Shown here: positions 25,411 to 35,434 of the stretch, piece after piece
Layout: each line of letters starts with the position of its first letter
Numbering within the stretch: the stretch's first letter is position 1
Origin: Pirellulaceae bacterium
Lineage (GTDB): Bacteria; Planctomycetota; Planctomycetia; Pirellulales; Pirellulaceae
Reading direction: 5' to 3'
DNA length: 64,000 bases
Assembly (NCBI GenBank): GCA_026004795.1
Contig: BPJV01000001.1
Location: 372,001-436,000, forward strand
Notes under the pieces: generated by a model
The model's input: the letters and a program-made list of their open reading frames with translations, nothing else
Told to the model about the DNA's origin: nothing
Database searches by the model: none
Translations under genes and position numbers: made by a program

Positions 25411-26249
25411 AGTGCAACTTTCTGCAAAAGGCTGGGGCCATCCCCAGCCTTATTTTTGTTGGGTTTTCTCGATTCGTGACGCTCACTGATGGGGCCAGAT
25501 AGGTCGCGGACAAGGGGACCGGCAAGGGGACCAACAAGGGGACCGGGTTTGATTGCCCGCTCCCAGTGCTCATCCGTCACCTGCAAGTAGTGTTCACGGG
25601 CAACCGCCGTCGAATGCCCCAGCCACGCATCTACCGCATGGGAGGGGAATTGCTCTTGCAGGTCGGTCCGGCAACTCGACCGCAAGTTCTGGAACAACTT
25701 CGGCCAGGGCTTCACCATCGCCCTTTCCAGTATCCGGCCGAATTGCGTTCGCAGATTGCCGGCGCTCCCTTGGTATCGCTCGATGACATGCGTTGCCCCC
25801 TCGGGGGCCGCTTCCCATGCCTCAGAAAGCACATCACGAACGATCGGGAACAGCGGGCAGAATCTCAACCCCGTCTTGGGTGAGTCAATCCGCATTCTGC
25901 CCGTGTCCCAGTCAACGTCAGTCCACCGAATAGCCAGCACCTCAGACGGGCACCGCAAACCCGCCCACCTGCACAGGACGAAGATTGCCCTCCACTGAGC
26001 ACCAGGGCAGGCATCGAGCACTCGTTGCGCCGTCTTGGCGTCGATATAGGCCATGCGGTCCGGGTTCGATTCCTTGCCACCCTTCAGCTCGGCAAACGGG
26101 CTTTCCGTCAATAGCCGATCCTTGACCGCTTCGGCAAACATCGTCTTGGCTCGCTTGACGTGCTTGGAAACCGTAGAAACCGCCAGGGGCCGGGCCAGCA
26201 TCCACCGCCGCCATCGCTCCGCGTCGGCCGGGGTGACGTCCCAGTAGGG
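25374..26249 (-). pseudogene. Remnant of an older tyrosine integrase at the same tRNA site
   Basis: The frame is open from a TAG at 26250-26252 (TGGDVTPADAERW-like entry) to the stop in attR. It contains most of the core-binding and catalytic domains: GLRCPSEVLAIRW (catalytic Arg), NLRSSCRTDL, and WLGHSTAVAREHYLQV (His and nucleophile Tyr). The N-terminal arm-binding and first core helices are missing and no start with a ribosome site is seen, so it is probably dead. The last residues (VPPQGLEPRTR) are again tRNA antisense. It differs clearly from the integrase at 17793, so it came from another element. Confidence 0.8.
25428..25457 (+). terminator. Intrinsic terminator right of attR
   Basis: AAGGCTGGGG (25428-25437), loop CCAT, CCCCAGCCTT (25442-25451), then ATTTTTG: a perfect 10-bp stem with a T-tract. 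It would have ended the tRNA transcript before the newer element was inserted. Confidence 0.85.
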
Positions 26250-26342
26250 CTACAGGAGCAACTGAACTACCCTGTGGCCGGGTGGTAACTACGCGAGGTG
26301 GCCGATTGCCAACCGTCGTAGGGCGCACGACCAGCGCTACCC

Positions 26343-28157
26343 TCACTGGTGGTCCTCGGGGGCTGCGAAACGCCAGCTAGGTTGCAGATCGGCCGACAGA
26401 GGCTGACCGGTCATCGCCATGCGGAGAACTTCGATGGGAATGGAGTGTTCGCGCAGCACGGCATCGTGAAATTGACGATTGGTCATGCGGCCGTGCAGGA
26501 CTAGTTCATCATGTAGCTTCCGAAGTTGAAGGCCTCCCAGCATGTACGCTGCTTGGTACAAGGGCCCATAGCCACCCATGATCGAGCGTCGGACTTCAGC
26601 GGCGGCTGCCGATGGCTCGTGCCCCACTTGGTCGATCAAGAACTGAACACACTGTTCGGGAGTCATGTTACCGAGGTGGTAGTTCAGCGAGAAGATGATC
26701 CGCGCGCAGCGATGCTTCCGCCAGAACAGCATGCCCATTCGATCTTCCGGCCCCCGCGCGAAGTCCAAATCCCAGAGCAGCATTTCCCAATACAATGCCC
26801 AACCTTCCATCCAGAATGGCGTGCCAAACAATTCGCGGTAAGGGCGATACCGTCGCAGCGCGTAATATTGCAGGTGGTGCCCCGGAATCAGTTCATGATG
26901 AACGGTTGCGCGGGCAAAGTGCACATTGTTGCTGCGCATGCTCATCAATTTCTCCGCGTGCGTCATCGTGTCCGTGGGATAAGAAACGATGATCGAGTCT
27001 CCACCCAAGAAATAAGGGTTCAACCGTTGGCGATCCGGGCTCATCATGTTCACCCGCCATCCGTTGGCGGCCAGCGGCGGCACGGTGATCAAATCGTGAG
27101 CTTCAAGGAACCGGATGGCTTCCCATGCCAGCTCTCGAATCAATTGCGGTTGCTCACCTGGTGGAACGTGATGCTCTTTCACCTGTTGCAGCGCAGATCG
27201 CCAGTCCTCCCCCAAGCCCATTTGGCGGGTCGCGGCCAACATTTGCTGTTCACACCATTGCATCTCCCGCTCGGCCAATGCAATCAGTTCCTCCGGGTGA
27301 TGAGCGATCCATTCGTGGCGTAACTCGATCGCCAATCCCTCGCGACCGATCGGTTGCCCGATGATCGTATCGTCATCTTCCTCGGCGACTCCGACGATGC
27401 GCTCGCGGATCGCCTTCCGGTGAGCCGCCAGTGCTTTCGTAAGCCGTTCCATTGGTTGCCGACACCACCAGGAATAGTCAGGGTCATAGCCGTTGTAAAA
27501 GCGATCCATGTCCGTGAGCTGGCGTTGGAAAGCCTGCAACAGCTCGGCTGCTCGTAGGCCATCTAGCCGTTGCGGCGTGTTCACTAGATCGTCGCCGTTG
27601 GTTTTGTGCAATTGCTTTACTAGACGTTCGGCGGTGGCGGCGATCTCGTCTAGCGTGCCAGCCAGCGATTCGGCTTGGGGCTGTTCCGCTTCCTCTCTCG
27701 CCTTTAACAAGTCGACTAGCGGGGAATGATAAGGCAACAACGCGGCGGCACTGCGCTGGCGTTTTCTCTCCAGTTCGAGTTGCTGCAAACGATACTCTAA
27801 CTCCGCCCGCAAGAGCAGATAGTCGATCTGCGCAGCGCGGCTGAGGGCAGCAAAATCGGCTTGCTTCAACCGTACCAACCAATTGCGCAGCACCTGTGCG
27901 CGTAATTCGTGGGCCGCTTCGTCGAGAGGAACTCGATAACGATGGTCCAGCGTTTCCAGGTCAGCGCTGACCTGAGTCACCCATTCCGCTAAGCCCCAGT
28001 CGTGCTGGGCGCGCGCCACTGGCGGCCAAGTCGCGAAAATCGCTGCCACCATAGCAATGGTCCAGCCAAGCCCGTATCCCCCTCGAATGGTCACGCCAGA
28101 TGGCTTGAGGCGACGCCAATTACGATAGCTCCCTAGCCGACTCGCTGATTCGATCAT
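26343..28157 (-). CDS. Exported DUF885-family zinc-metallopeptidase-like protein
   Basis: About 604 aa. A signal peptide (GLGWTIAMVAAIFATWPPVARA) is preceded by an Arg-rich n-region. The rest is the helical DUF885 fold with the zinc motif HHELIPGHHLQY and a downstream WMEGWALYWE that provides the third ligand Glu. Family members are predicted metallopeptidases, possibly carboxypeptidase-like. The start is the ATG at 28157, chosen because it leads directly to the signal sequence; the upstream extension to 28367 is not protein-like. It borders the decayed integrase at its 3' end. Confidence 0.85.
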   Translation of the reverse strand: MIESASRLGSYRNWRRLKPSGVTIRGGYGLGWTIAMVAAIFATWPPVARAQHDWGLAEWVTQVSADLETLDHRYRVPLDEAAHELRAQVLRNWLVRLKQADFAALSRAAQIDYLLLRAELEYRLQQLELERKRQRSAAALLPYHSPLVDLLKAREEAEQPQAESLAGTLDEIAATAERLVKQLHKTNGDDLVNTPQRLDGLRAAELLQAFQRQLTDMDRFYNGYDPDYSWWCRQPMERLTKALAAHRKAIRERIVGVAEEDDDTIIGQPIGREGLAIELRHEWIAHHPEELIALAEREMQWCEQQMLAATRQMGLGEDWRSALQQVKEHHVPPGEQPQLIRELAWEAIRFLEAHDLITVPPLAANGWRVNMMSPDRQRLNPYFLGGDSIIVSYPTDTMTHAEKLMSMRSNNVHFARATVHHELIPGHHLQYYALRRYRPYRELFGTPFWMEGWALYWEMLLWDLDFARGPEDRMGMLFWRKHRCARIIFSLNYHLGNMTPEQCVQFLIDQVGHEPSAAAAEVRRSIMGGYGPLYQAAYMLGGLQLRKLHDELVLHGRMTNRQFHDAVLREHSIPIEVLRMAMTGQPLSADLQPSWRFAAPEDHQ

Positions 28158-28917
28158 TCTCGTTTCGTCAAAAAATGTGAATTGGCGACTTACTTGACTG
28201 CACGGCATAAAGTTGGCTCTTGACGAGAGGTATTGATGACTAACGCCTTCGATGCCCAACTCACGCAGTATAATTCGATCCACGTCACTTGGCGATTCAA
28301 AATGCTCATGGAGTAGACGCTTGTCCAAGCTTTGGGTTGACAGTGTCGCGCCGTGCACAGGGAGCAAGGCAGGGCGAGCAGCATAGCATCACAGCGAACG
28401 TCCCTTTGCGGCACTTACTACATCGAATTCTCAGCATCTCCATAGGCACAAGACTTCAAGGGCACAAGACAGCGCGGGACTTGTCAGCACCGTCGAAGAC
28501 GCATGTGGCCACCGAGGTGGTGGCAGCTTTTTGCGGAAACGGCGGCGGCAGTGCTGACTATCTAGCAACGTAAGCAGCCGGTGACGAAGAGGGCGAGGGG
28601 CACACTCGGCGCTGTAGGAGGGCCACGCAGCTATTCGCCTCCGAAGGCATGGCAAAGGCGGTTGTTCGCGCGACGGGAGCAAGTTGGCACCATGGCCGTC
28701 GACAATGAGCGCTAAATCGCCCGACGTTGGTCGAGACACGTCGTGCGAGACTCCTGAAGGAGCGGGCGGAATCGATTACAATGGGAACATCACATCGTCC
28801 TACCTTTTACCTCGGCACGGCACCGCAGCACTGCCGGTGATTGCGGTGCAGCCAAGCGTACCATCCGCCTTGGCGCCCGCTGCCATGATCTGAGCCGCCA
28901 GCCGAAAGTCCCTCTTT
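28158..28917. other. Long divergent intergenic region
   Basis: Some 760 bp between the DUF885 gene and the first sulfatase. Open frames here have no motif, ribosome site or plausible composition. Upstream sequences of two divergent genes would be expected to hold promoters, but I see no strong pair. Confidence 0.4.
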
Positions 28918-30771
28918 ATGAACATGTTGATGCCCGGAAAACTCAGGTCTGTTCGATTCTCTTTTATATGGTTGAGCAAGTTGAGACGCCGTATTGGCAG
29001 TGTTTGGCTGGTGATTGCCATCGTGGCCATAGTTGCTCCGGCCGTCCGCGCGTCGCCACCCAACCTGTTGGTTATTCTCACCGACGATCAGGGATGGGGT
29101 GATTTAAGCGCGCACGGCAATCGCAACTTAAGCACACCGCATCTCGACTCCCTCGCGCGGGACGGCGCCCAGTTCGAACGATTCTATGTATGCCCCGTCT
29201 GCTCACCGACGCGAGCGGAGTTTCTGACGGGAAGATACCATACTCGCGGTGGCGTCTATGCAACGTCGGCAGGAGGGGAACGCCTGAATCTGGACGAGAC
29301 CACCATTGCTGAGACGTTCAGAGCAGCGGGGTATCGGACAGGAGCATTCGGCAAATGGCATAACGGGATGCAATATCCTTACCATCCTTGCGGTCGCGGC
29401 TTTGACGAGTTCTATGGTTTCTGCAGTGGACATTGGGGAGATTACTTCAACCCCATGCTGGAGCACAACGGGAAGTTGGTGCAGGGAGAGGGATACTGCG
29501 CCGACGACTTTACGAATCATTGCATGGAGTTCATGGAGTCGGCGGCGCGGGAGGGAAAGCCGTTTTTCGCCTATTTGCCACTGAACATCCCTCACGCGCC
29601 CATGCAGGTTCCGGATGTTTTTTGGAACCGATTCAAAGACAAATCGCTGGTGATGCCGCATCGTGACGCGGACCGTGAGGATGTGGCCCATACGCGTGCT
29701 GCCTTGGCGATGTGCGAGAATGTCGACTGGAATGTTGGGCGACTTCTGGAAAAACTCGAGCAGTTGCAGATCGCGGAAGACACCATCGTCGTCTACTTCT
29801 GCGACAATGGTCCCAACGGCTGGCGGTGGAATGGCGATATGAAAGGCCGCAAAGGATCGACCGACGAAGGCGGAGTTCGGTCCCCGCTATTCGTGCGCTG
29901 GCCGGGAAAAATCCCTGCGGGAACCGTCGTGCGGCCGATTGCGGGAGCGATCGATCTATTGCCAACATTGGCTGACCTCGCAGGCATCGCATTGATAGGA
30001 AAAAAGCCTTTGGATGGAATCTCGGTCGCTCCCTTGTTGACCGATCCGGAACAGGCGGAGCAATGGCCCGATCGGACGATCATTTCCCATTGGCGCGGTA
30101 GGGTCAGCGTGCGGAACCAAAGGTTTCGTTTGGACGATCAAGGGGCCTTGTTCGACTTGGAACGTGATCCCGGACAACGCCACAATATCGCTGCTCAACA
30201 TCCGCAAGCGTTAGAGCAATTGCGATTAGCGCAGCAGCAGTTCAAACGCGAGTTTCGCAATATTGACCAGGACACGCGGTTGTTTCCGGTGGGGGCAGCA
30301 GAGTTCAAATACACGCAGCTTCCAGCTCGCGACGCTGGGGCGACGGGGAACATTCAACGAAGCAACCGTTTTCCGAATTGCTCGTTCTATACCAACTGGG
30401 TCGACCCGGATGACTTCATCTACTGGGACGTCGAGGTCCTCGCCCCCGGACGGTTTCAGGTGGAGGTGTACTATACCTGCCGCGCGGCGGATGTAGGTGC
30501 GGAACTTGAGTTGTCCTTCGGGAATAGCGCGGTGCGTGCTACGGTGACCGAGGCCCATAATCCACCATTACGCGGTATGGAGCACGATCGAGTCCCGCGC
30601 CCTGAATCCTACGTTAAAGATTTTCAACCACTTTCGATGGGAATCATCGACCTGCCTCAGGGGGAGGGGCGAATGATTCTTCGCGCCACGAAAATGCCTG
30701 GCCAGCAGGTTATCGACTTTCGCCTATTGATGTTGACTCGCGTGGATGAGGGAACTGGAAAGGTTGAATAG
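28918..30771 (+). CDS. Exported arylsulfatase (formylglycine-dependent) with C-terminal beta domain
   Basis: A 617-aa sulfatase. A long basic n-region and a hydrophobic core ([16 protein letters not shown]) form the signal. The catalytic domain has the metal-binding [15 protein letters not shown], the formylglycine motif C95-S-P-T-R ([13 protein letters not shown]), and FGKWHNG with later CDNGPNGW and [14 protein letters not shown]. Residues about 440-617 form an extra beta-rich domain ([20 protein letters not shown]). The enzyme removes sulfate from sulfated glycans in the cell envelope or outside. Cys95 needs formylglycine maturation encoded elsewhere. It precedes another sulfatase on the same strand. 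Confidence 0.93.
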   Translation: MNMLMPGKLRSVRFSFIWLSKLRRRIGSVWLVIAIVAIVAPAVRASPPNLLVILTDDQGWGDLSAHGNRNLSTPHLDSLARDGAQFERFYVCPVCSPTRAEFLTGRYHTRGGVYATSAGGERLNLDETTIAETFRAAGYRTGAFGKWHNGMQYPYHPCGRGFDEFYGFCSGHWGDYFNPMLEHNGKLVQGEGYCADDFTNHCMEFMESAAREGKPFFAYLPLNIPHAPMQVPDVFWNRFKDKSLVMPHRDADREDVAHTRAALAMCENVDWNVGRLLEKLEQLQIAEDTIVVYFCDNGPNGWRWNGDMKGRKGSTDEGGVRSPLFVRWPGKIPAGTVVRPIAGAIDLLPTLADLAGIALIGKKPLDGISVAPLLTDPEQAEQWPDRTIISHWRGRVSVRNQRFRLDDQGALFDLERDPGQRHNIAAQHPQALEQLRLAQQQFKREFRNIDQDTRLFPVGAAEFKYTQLPARDAGATGNIQRSNRFPNCSFYTNWVDPDDFIYWDVEVLAPGRFQVEVYYTCRAADVGAELELSFGNSAVRATVTEAHNPPLRGMEHDRVPRPESYVKDFQPLSMGIIDLPQGEGRMILRATKMPGQQVIDFRLLMLTRVDEGTGKVE

Positions 30772-30899
30772 CTTAGTCGCCTACTGGTCGTGCGAATCCT
30801 CGCTGCTATCTGCGCGATTCCTTAAACCAGTCCAATGCCCCAGTTGTCAACCATGCGACACTAGATTCTGCCGATTAATGAATTGGGAAAGGAGCTATT

Positions 30900-33083
30900 A
30901 TGAAAAAGCTTTTGGTACTCGCCACATTTTTGATGTTGCTTGGTAGTTATCGCACCGCTTGGCCGGCCGATCGGCCGAACATCCTCTTCATTTTTTCTGA
31001 CGATCATGCCTGTCAGGCCATTGGCGCATACGGGTCAAAGATCAACAAGACGCCGAACATCGATCGCATCGCCAAAGAAGGGGCCGTATTTCGCCATTCT
31101 TTCTGTGCTAACTCGATTTGCGGCCCCTCGCGGGCATGTATTCTCACGGGCAAGCATAGCCACAAGAATGGATTTCTGCGCAACGGCAATCGCTTCGATA
31201 GTTCGCAAATGACCTTCCCAAAGTTGCTTCAGCAGGTGGGCTATCAGACGGCTATCATCGGCAAGTGGCATTTGAGCAGTGATCCTGTCGGCTTCGATTA
31301 TTGGGAGATTCTTCCCGGACAAGGGAGCTACTATAACCCGGACTTTATTCAGATGGATGGAAGTCGCAAACGGTTTGAAGGGTACTGCACAGACCTGATT
31401 ACCGACAAAGCGATCGATTGGTTGCAGGAGGGGAGGGATGCGGACAAACCGTTCATGCTGATGTGCCAGCACAAGGCTCCCCACCGCAATTGGGCGCCAC
31501 CGCCTCGTTATTTGACGCTATTTCAGGATCAGGAGATTCCCGAGCCGGCGACCTTACGCGACGATTACTCCGGACGCAGTAAACTGCTGAAGGAGAACGA
31601 GATGTCCCTGGCACGCCATTTCTCCTGGGGCCATGACATGAAGTTGAAAGAGCCGAATCTTTTTCCAGATCGATTTCCCTCGTTGGGTAACGGCGAGTAC
31701 CGAAGGATGACAGCCGAGCAGAAGGCTGCTTGGGACGCCGCCTACGAGCCGGAAAACCAAGCATTCATTGAGGCGATGAAGGCAGGAAAGCTCACCGACG
31801 ATGATATTTTGAAATTCAAGTACCAGCGTTACATCAAGGATTATTTGCGATGCGTCCAAGCCGTCGATGACAGTGTCGGCCGCTTACTGAACTGGTTGGA
31901 GGACAATGGGTTGGCGGATAATACGATCGTCATCTACTCGTCGGACCAAGGGTTTTATCTGGGCGAGCATGGTTGGTATGACAAACGGTGGATGTTTGAA
32001 GAATCGTTGAAAATGCCTTTCTTGATTCGTTGGCCCGGCGTGCTGACCGGAGGGATCGAGTCGGACGCTTTGATCCAGAACATCGATTACGCCCCAACGT
32101 TTTTGGAAATTGCCGGAGCGGAGATTCCAGAAGAAATTCAAGGTCGATCGCTCGTTCCGGTGCTGAAGAATAATGGGCAAGCGCCAGCGGATTGGCGGGA
32201 TGCGATTTACTATGCTTATTATGAAAACGCGGCGGTCCATAACGTGCCGGTCCATGATGGTGTGCGCACGGACCGCTACAAGCTGATGTATTTTCCTCGC
32301 ACGCGAGAATGGAATCTGTTCGATCTGGAACGTGATCCGCAAGAACTCAATAGCGTGCACGATGAGCCTTCCTACGCGGAGATTTTGGCGGGTCTGCAGA
32401 AACGTTACCGCGACCTGCGCAAATTCTACGAAGTCAACACGGCGACGATTCCCGCCACACGCGGGGACGAGCCAGGATGGCGCCAACGCAATCAGTTGCT
32501 CATCGAACGGGCCCAACAAGCGGCCGACGCACAGATCGCCTTCATAGGCGACTCGATCACTCAGGGTTGGGAGGGAGCCGGCAAGAAGGTGTGGGAAGAG
32601 TTTTACGCGCCGCGCCAGGCGATCAATCTAGGGATTGGCGGCGACCGGACGGAGCACGTCATCTGGAGGTTGACCCACGGTAATCTGGGACGTATTCAAC
32701 CCAAGGTCGCCGTCCTGATGATCGGAACCAACAACACGGGGCATCTCTTGCAGGATCCCCAAGAGGTGGCTCAGGGAGTGCGCAAGATTCTCGACATCCT
32801 CCGCGAGAAGCTACCCGACACGCATATCGTGCTTCACGCCGTCTTTCCTCGAGGGCCGCATGAAATGGATCTGATGCGTCTCAACAATGTGGCGATCAAC
32901 CAGATCATCCGCCGCTACGCGGACGATGAGTTCATCCATTACGTGGATATCAACGATCATTTCCTTGAGCCAGACGGTACGATATCGCGCAGCGTCATGC
33001 ACGATCTGCTGCACTTAACCGAAGCTGGATACCGGCGCTGGGCCAATGCATTGGAGCCCACGTTGAAGGAGCTGGGGTTGTGA
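30900..33083 (+). CDS. Two-domain exported enzyme: sulfatase fused to SGNH/GDSL esterase
   Basis: A 727-aa protein with a strong ribosome site (AAAGGAG) and signal peptide MKKLLVLATFLMLLGSY. Residues 27-500 are a sulfatase: PNILFIFSDDHACQAIG, formylglycine C74-G-P-S-R (ICGPSRACILTGK), IGKWHLSS and YSSDQGFYLGEHGWYDKRW. Residues 540-727 are an SGNH hydrolase with the GDSIT block (Ser552), GGDRTEHV (block II Gly), GTNN (block III Asn) and DLLHLTEAG (block V Asp/His), resembling the PAF-acetylhydrolase-like bacterial esterases. One chain would therefore remove sulfate and acyl esters from the same polysaccharide. All key residues appear present in both halves. Confidence 0.92.
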   Translation: MKKLLVLATFLMLLGSYRTAWPADRPNILFIFSDDHACQAIGAYGSKINKTPNIDRIAKEGAVFRHSFCANSICGPSRACILTGKHSHKNGFLRNGNRFDSSQMTFPKLLQQVGYQTAIIGKWHLSSDPVGFDYWEILPGQGSYYNPDFIQMDGSRKRFEGYCTDLITDKAIDWLQEGRDADKPFMLMCQHKAPHRNWAPPPRYLTLFQDQEIPEPATLRDDYSGRSKLLKENEMSLARHFSWGHDMKLKEPNLFPDRFPSLGNGEYRRMTAEQKAAWDAAYEPENQAFIEAMKAGKLTDDDILKFKYQRYIKDYLRCVQAVDDSVGRLLNWLEDNGLADNTIVIYSSDQGFYLGEHGWYDKRWMFEESLKMPFLIRWPGVLTGGIESDALIQNIDYAPTFLEIAGAEIPEEIQGRSLVPVLKNNGQAPADWRDAIYYAYYENAAVHNVPVHDGVRTDRYKLMYFPRTREWNLFDLERDPQELNSVHDEPSYAEILAGLQKRYRDLRKFYEVNTATIPATRGDEPGWRQRNQLLIERAQQAADAQIAFIGDSITQGWEGAGKKVWEEFYAPRQAINLGIGGDRTEHVIWRLTHGNLGRIQPKVAVLMIGTNNTGHLLQDPQEVAQGVRKILDILREKLPDTHIVLHAVFPRGPHEMDLMRLNNVAINQIIRRYADDEFIHYVDINDHFLEPDGTISRSVMHDLLHLTEAGYRRWANALEPTLKELGL

Positions 33084-33347
33084 GCCGACGCTTGTCGTGG
33101 CGGACCTGTCGACGATCGCGCTGCTCTTCTCGATGCATGGCGGCGCGATCGCACAAACTGTTTGCGATTTCCTACAGAAGCGGCTAACTTAGTGGTTTAG
33201 CCGATCTCCGTGAGTGAAGCCCGCCGTGCCCACTGGCCAAAGGGCCAGGAGAACTTGTCGTTTACGCGCGGTCGTCGCCCAGGATAATGGCGAACGTTCG
33301 GCTGCTGAGGTTAACCGCTTCTGCTCCAGGCTCGTGGGAGGGTTCAG

Positions 33348-35246
33348 GTGAGTGGGGATGGAGACGTCGTGTTCCTATCGTTTCGCTGTCCGCAATGTGA
33401 CAAGCGATTGAAAGTGGCGGCGCGCCATGTGGGGCGGACCGTTTCGTGCCCAAGATGTGGTGCGAGGTTTCCGATCCCCGCTGAGAGTGGGCCCTCGGCG
33501 GCTTCGGAAAATGCTGCATCTGCCAACGGAACTCCCTTGCCGACATCGGAACGGGCAGCTCGCCAATCGGGCTCAGCCATCGACATCTCGGACTTGTTGA
33601 CCGAGGAGCCTGCCGCGGAGAGCCCATCGGCAGGCGGCCCACCATCCCCTCCATCGGCTCAGGAAGAAGAAGATGTTCTGAAGTTGGCGACTCCGGCGAT
33701 CGGTGACGTCGATGCGCGGGTGCAATCGGCCAAGGATGCGAAAGAGGCGAAACGGAGGCAGCAGCAGGAACGCTCGCGCCGTCGATCGTTTCGTGATGTG
33801 CCCCCTGGAAAAGTCGAACCGGTACAATCGGCACGCGGTAAACCTCCGTCGCCATCGGCCGGGGCTTCCTCGGAGGCGACGGCTGTTGAACCAGCTGCCA
33901 AGGCCGATCAGCAGCCGAGCGGCACCATTTTTGACGATGACTTGCCCGCCCTGCAAGAAATTGAGGACTTGTCTAGTAAGGGCAAGTCCGAGGAGGAACT
34001 ACTCGCTGCGGCGCTGGGCTATTCTGCTGACGACGAATCGGCATACGCGTCCATGGAGCAAGCATTGGACGAGGAGCTTGGGGCGTTCGACGTCGATGGC
34101 GATCCGTATGAAGACGCCGCGGCGGAGAATTACCGCATCACCTGCCCCACTTGCGGTACACCACAGTATGTTTCGTTGGTCACCGTAGGCAAGAAAGTAA
34201 AGTGCCCCGACTGCTTTTCCCAGTTCACCGTCCCACAACCGCCTAGGGATTTCGTGCCGAAGAAGACGCGTCGGCCCCAGCTGGAGGAAGACGGCACACC
34301 GCGGATTCAAGAAACGGCTGCAGATCAAGATACGTCGGACTTGATGCGGCGCGGGCAAACACAAGAGATTCTAAAACGCGCCGCTCAAGAATTGAGCGAG
34401 GAGGAGAAGGACGAACTCTATCGCATGGAGTTCGACACGGCGGGATTTTTCCGCCGTACATTCGGCTTTCTTACCGACCTCATCGTTGTCTCCCAGATCG
34501 TAGGGTATGGACTCGTATACGCGCTGATCTTTGCCTTGTTCTCCATCAGCTTCGCCGACACCGATTCGTACTACGGACGTGGGCTGTTGTTGGTTAGTTT
34601 TATTTTGGCACCACTAGTGCTGCTCTTGTTCGGTCTACCGATGATCAGTGGTGGGTTGAGCCTGATCGAGTCGGTGGCCAACAAGCAGCCTCGTCAAGAA
34701 GCCATTCCGTCGTTCAATGTGTTCGAAAACTTCGGTGAGTTGTTGCTATTGGCTGTGGCCATTGGTGTTTCTGCGGCACCGGGCTTCATCATCGGCGGCA
34801 TCTTCGCGGGGGAGGATCCGGGGCAATGGCATGTGCGGTTGATCTGCACCATGAGCACGCTGATGGTGCTGCTCCCCGTGGTGTTATTGTCGATGCTCGA
34901 AGAAGGCTCCTTGTTTTCAGTCGTATCGCCGACGGTCTTGAGGAGTATTCCCAAGGCACTGGAGGCGTGGGGGGCCTATTATTTAAAGGTGCTCGCAGGA
35001 TATGGCAGCATAACGGTTTTCTGGTTGATGCTGCTTGGATTTGGACCGATCGGTTTCGGCATCATCGGAGCAACGGTCCCCTTATTGTTCTTTTTTACCT
35101 GCCAACAACTGGGCCTGTTGGCCGACGACATCAGCGACGAATTGAGCGTGGCATTCACCCCTGGCCAGGAGGCCGAGGAGGAGCAGAGCGACGAGGAGGA
35201 TGAAGATCAATCGCGGCGTCACGACCTGGATGACCTGGAGTCGTGA
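33348..35246 (+). CDS. Planctomycete membrane protein with two zinc ribbons (MJ0042 type)
   Basis: 632 aa, GTG start (a second GTG at 33369 is equally possible). The cytosolic N-terminus has an MJ0042 ribbon (FRCPQCDKRLKVAARHVG, CPRC), then a long low-complexity Ala/Glu/Ser linker. A second ribbon near residue 263 (ITCPTCGTPQ...CPDC) follows, and residues 373-585 carry five or six membrane helices (LIVVSQIVGYGLVYALIFAL onward). The tail is acidic (EEEQSDEEDEDQ). The architecture is common in Planctomycetes but has no assigned role. It stands alone on the plus strand. Confidence 0.75.
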   Translation: MSGDGDVVFLSFRCPQCDKRLKVAARHVGRTVSCPRCGARFPIPAESGPSAASENAASANGTPLPTSERAARQSGSAIDISDLLTEEPAAESPSAGGPPSPPSAQEEEDVLKLATPAIGDVDARVQSAKDAKEAKRRQQQERSRRRSFRDVPPGKVEPVQSARGKPPSPSAGASSEATAVEPAAKADQQPSGTIFDDDLPALQEIEDLSSKGKSEEELLAAALGYSADDESAYASMEQALDEELGAFDVDGDPYEDAAAENYRITCPTCGTPQYVSLVTVGKKVKCPDCFSQFTVPQPPRDFVPKKTRRPQLEEDGTPRIQETAADQDTSDLMRRGQTQEILKRAAQELSEEEKDELYRMEFDTAGFFRRTFGFLTDLIVVSQIVGYGLVYALIFALFSISFADTDSYYGRGLLLVSFILAPLVLLLFGLPMISGGLSLIESVANKQPRQEAIPSFNVFENFGELLLLAVAIGVSAAPGFIIGGIFAGEDPGQWHVRLICTMSTLMVLLPVVLLSMLEEGSLFSVVSPTVLRSIPKALEAWGAYYLKVLAGYGSITVFWLMLLGFGPIGFGIIGATVPLLFFFTCQQLGLLADDISDELSVAFTPGQEAEEEQSDEEDEDQSRRHDLDDLES

Positions 35247-35434
35247 CAGGATGCCATTGACGTGGCGACGCGGCCCGTGGCCGATGCTTTTCCCGATGCA
35301 CGTGCCCTCTCCCGCCTGCATGTTGCTCGTTATGGCGAAGCCTGAATCGGGTCGCGGTTCCCGGTGGTGCGGACACATGGCCGCGACAGACAGCCGACCG
35401 ACACAGGCGTTGGCGAGAAACGGACCAGTACTCC

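Noticed and set aside
28431-28739. ORF in the DUF885-sulfatase gap
   Set aside because: No motif, no ribosome site and overlap with other equally weak frames.
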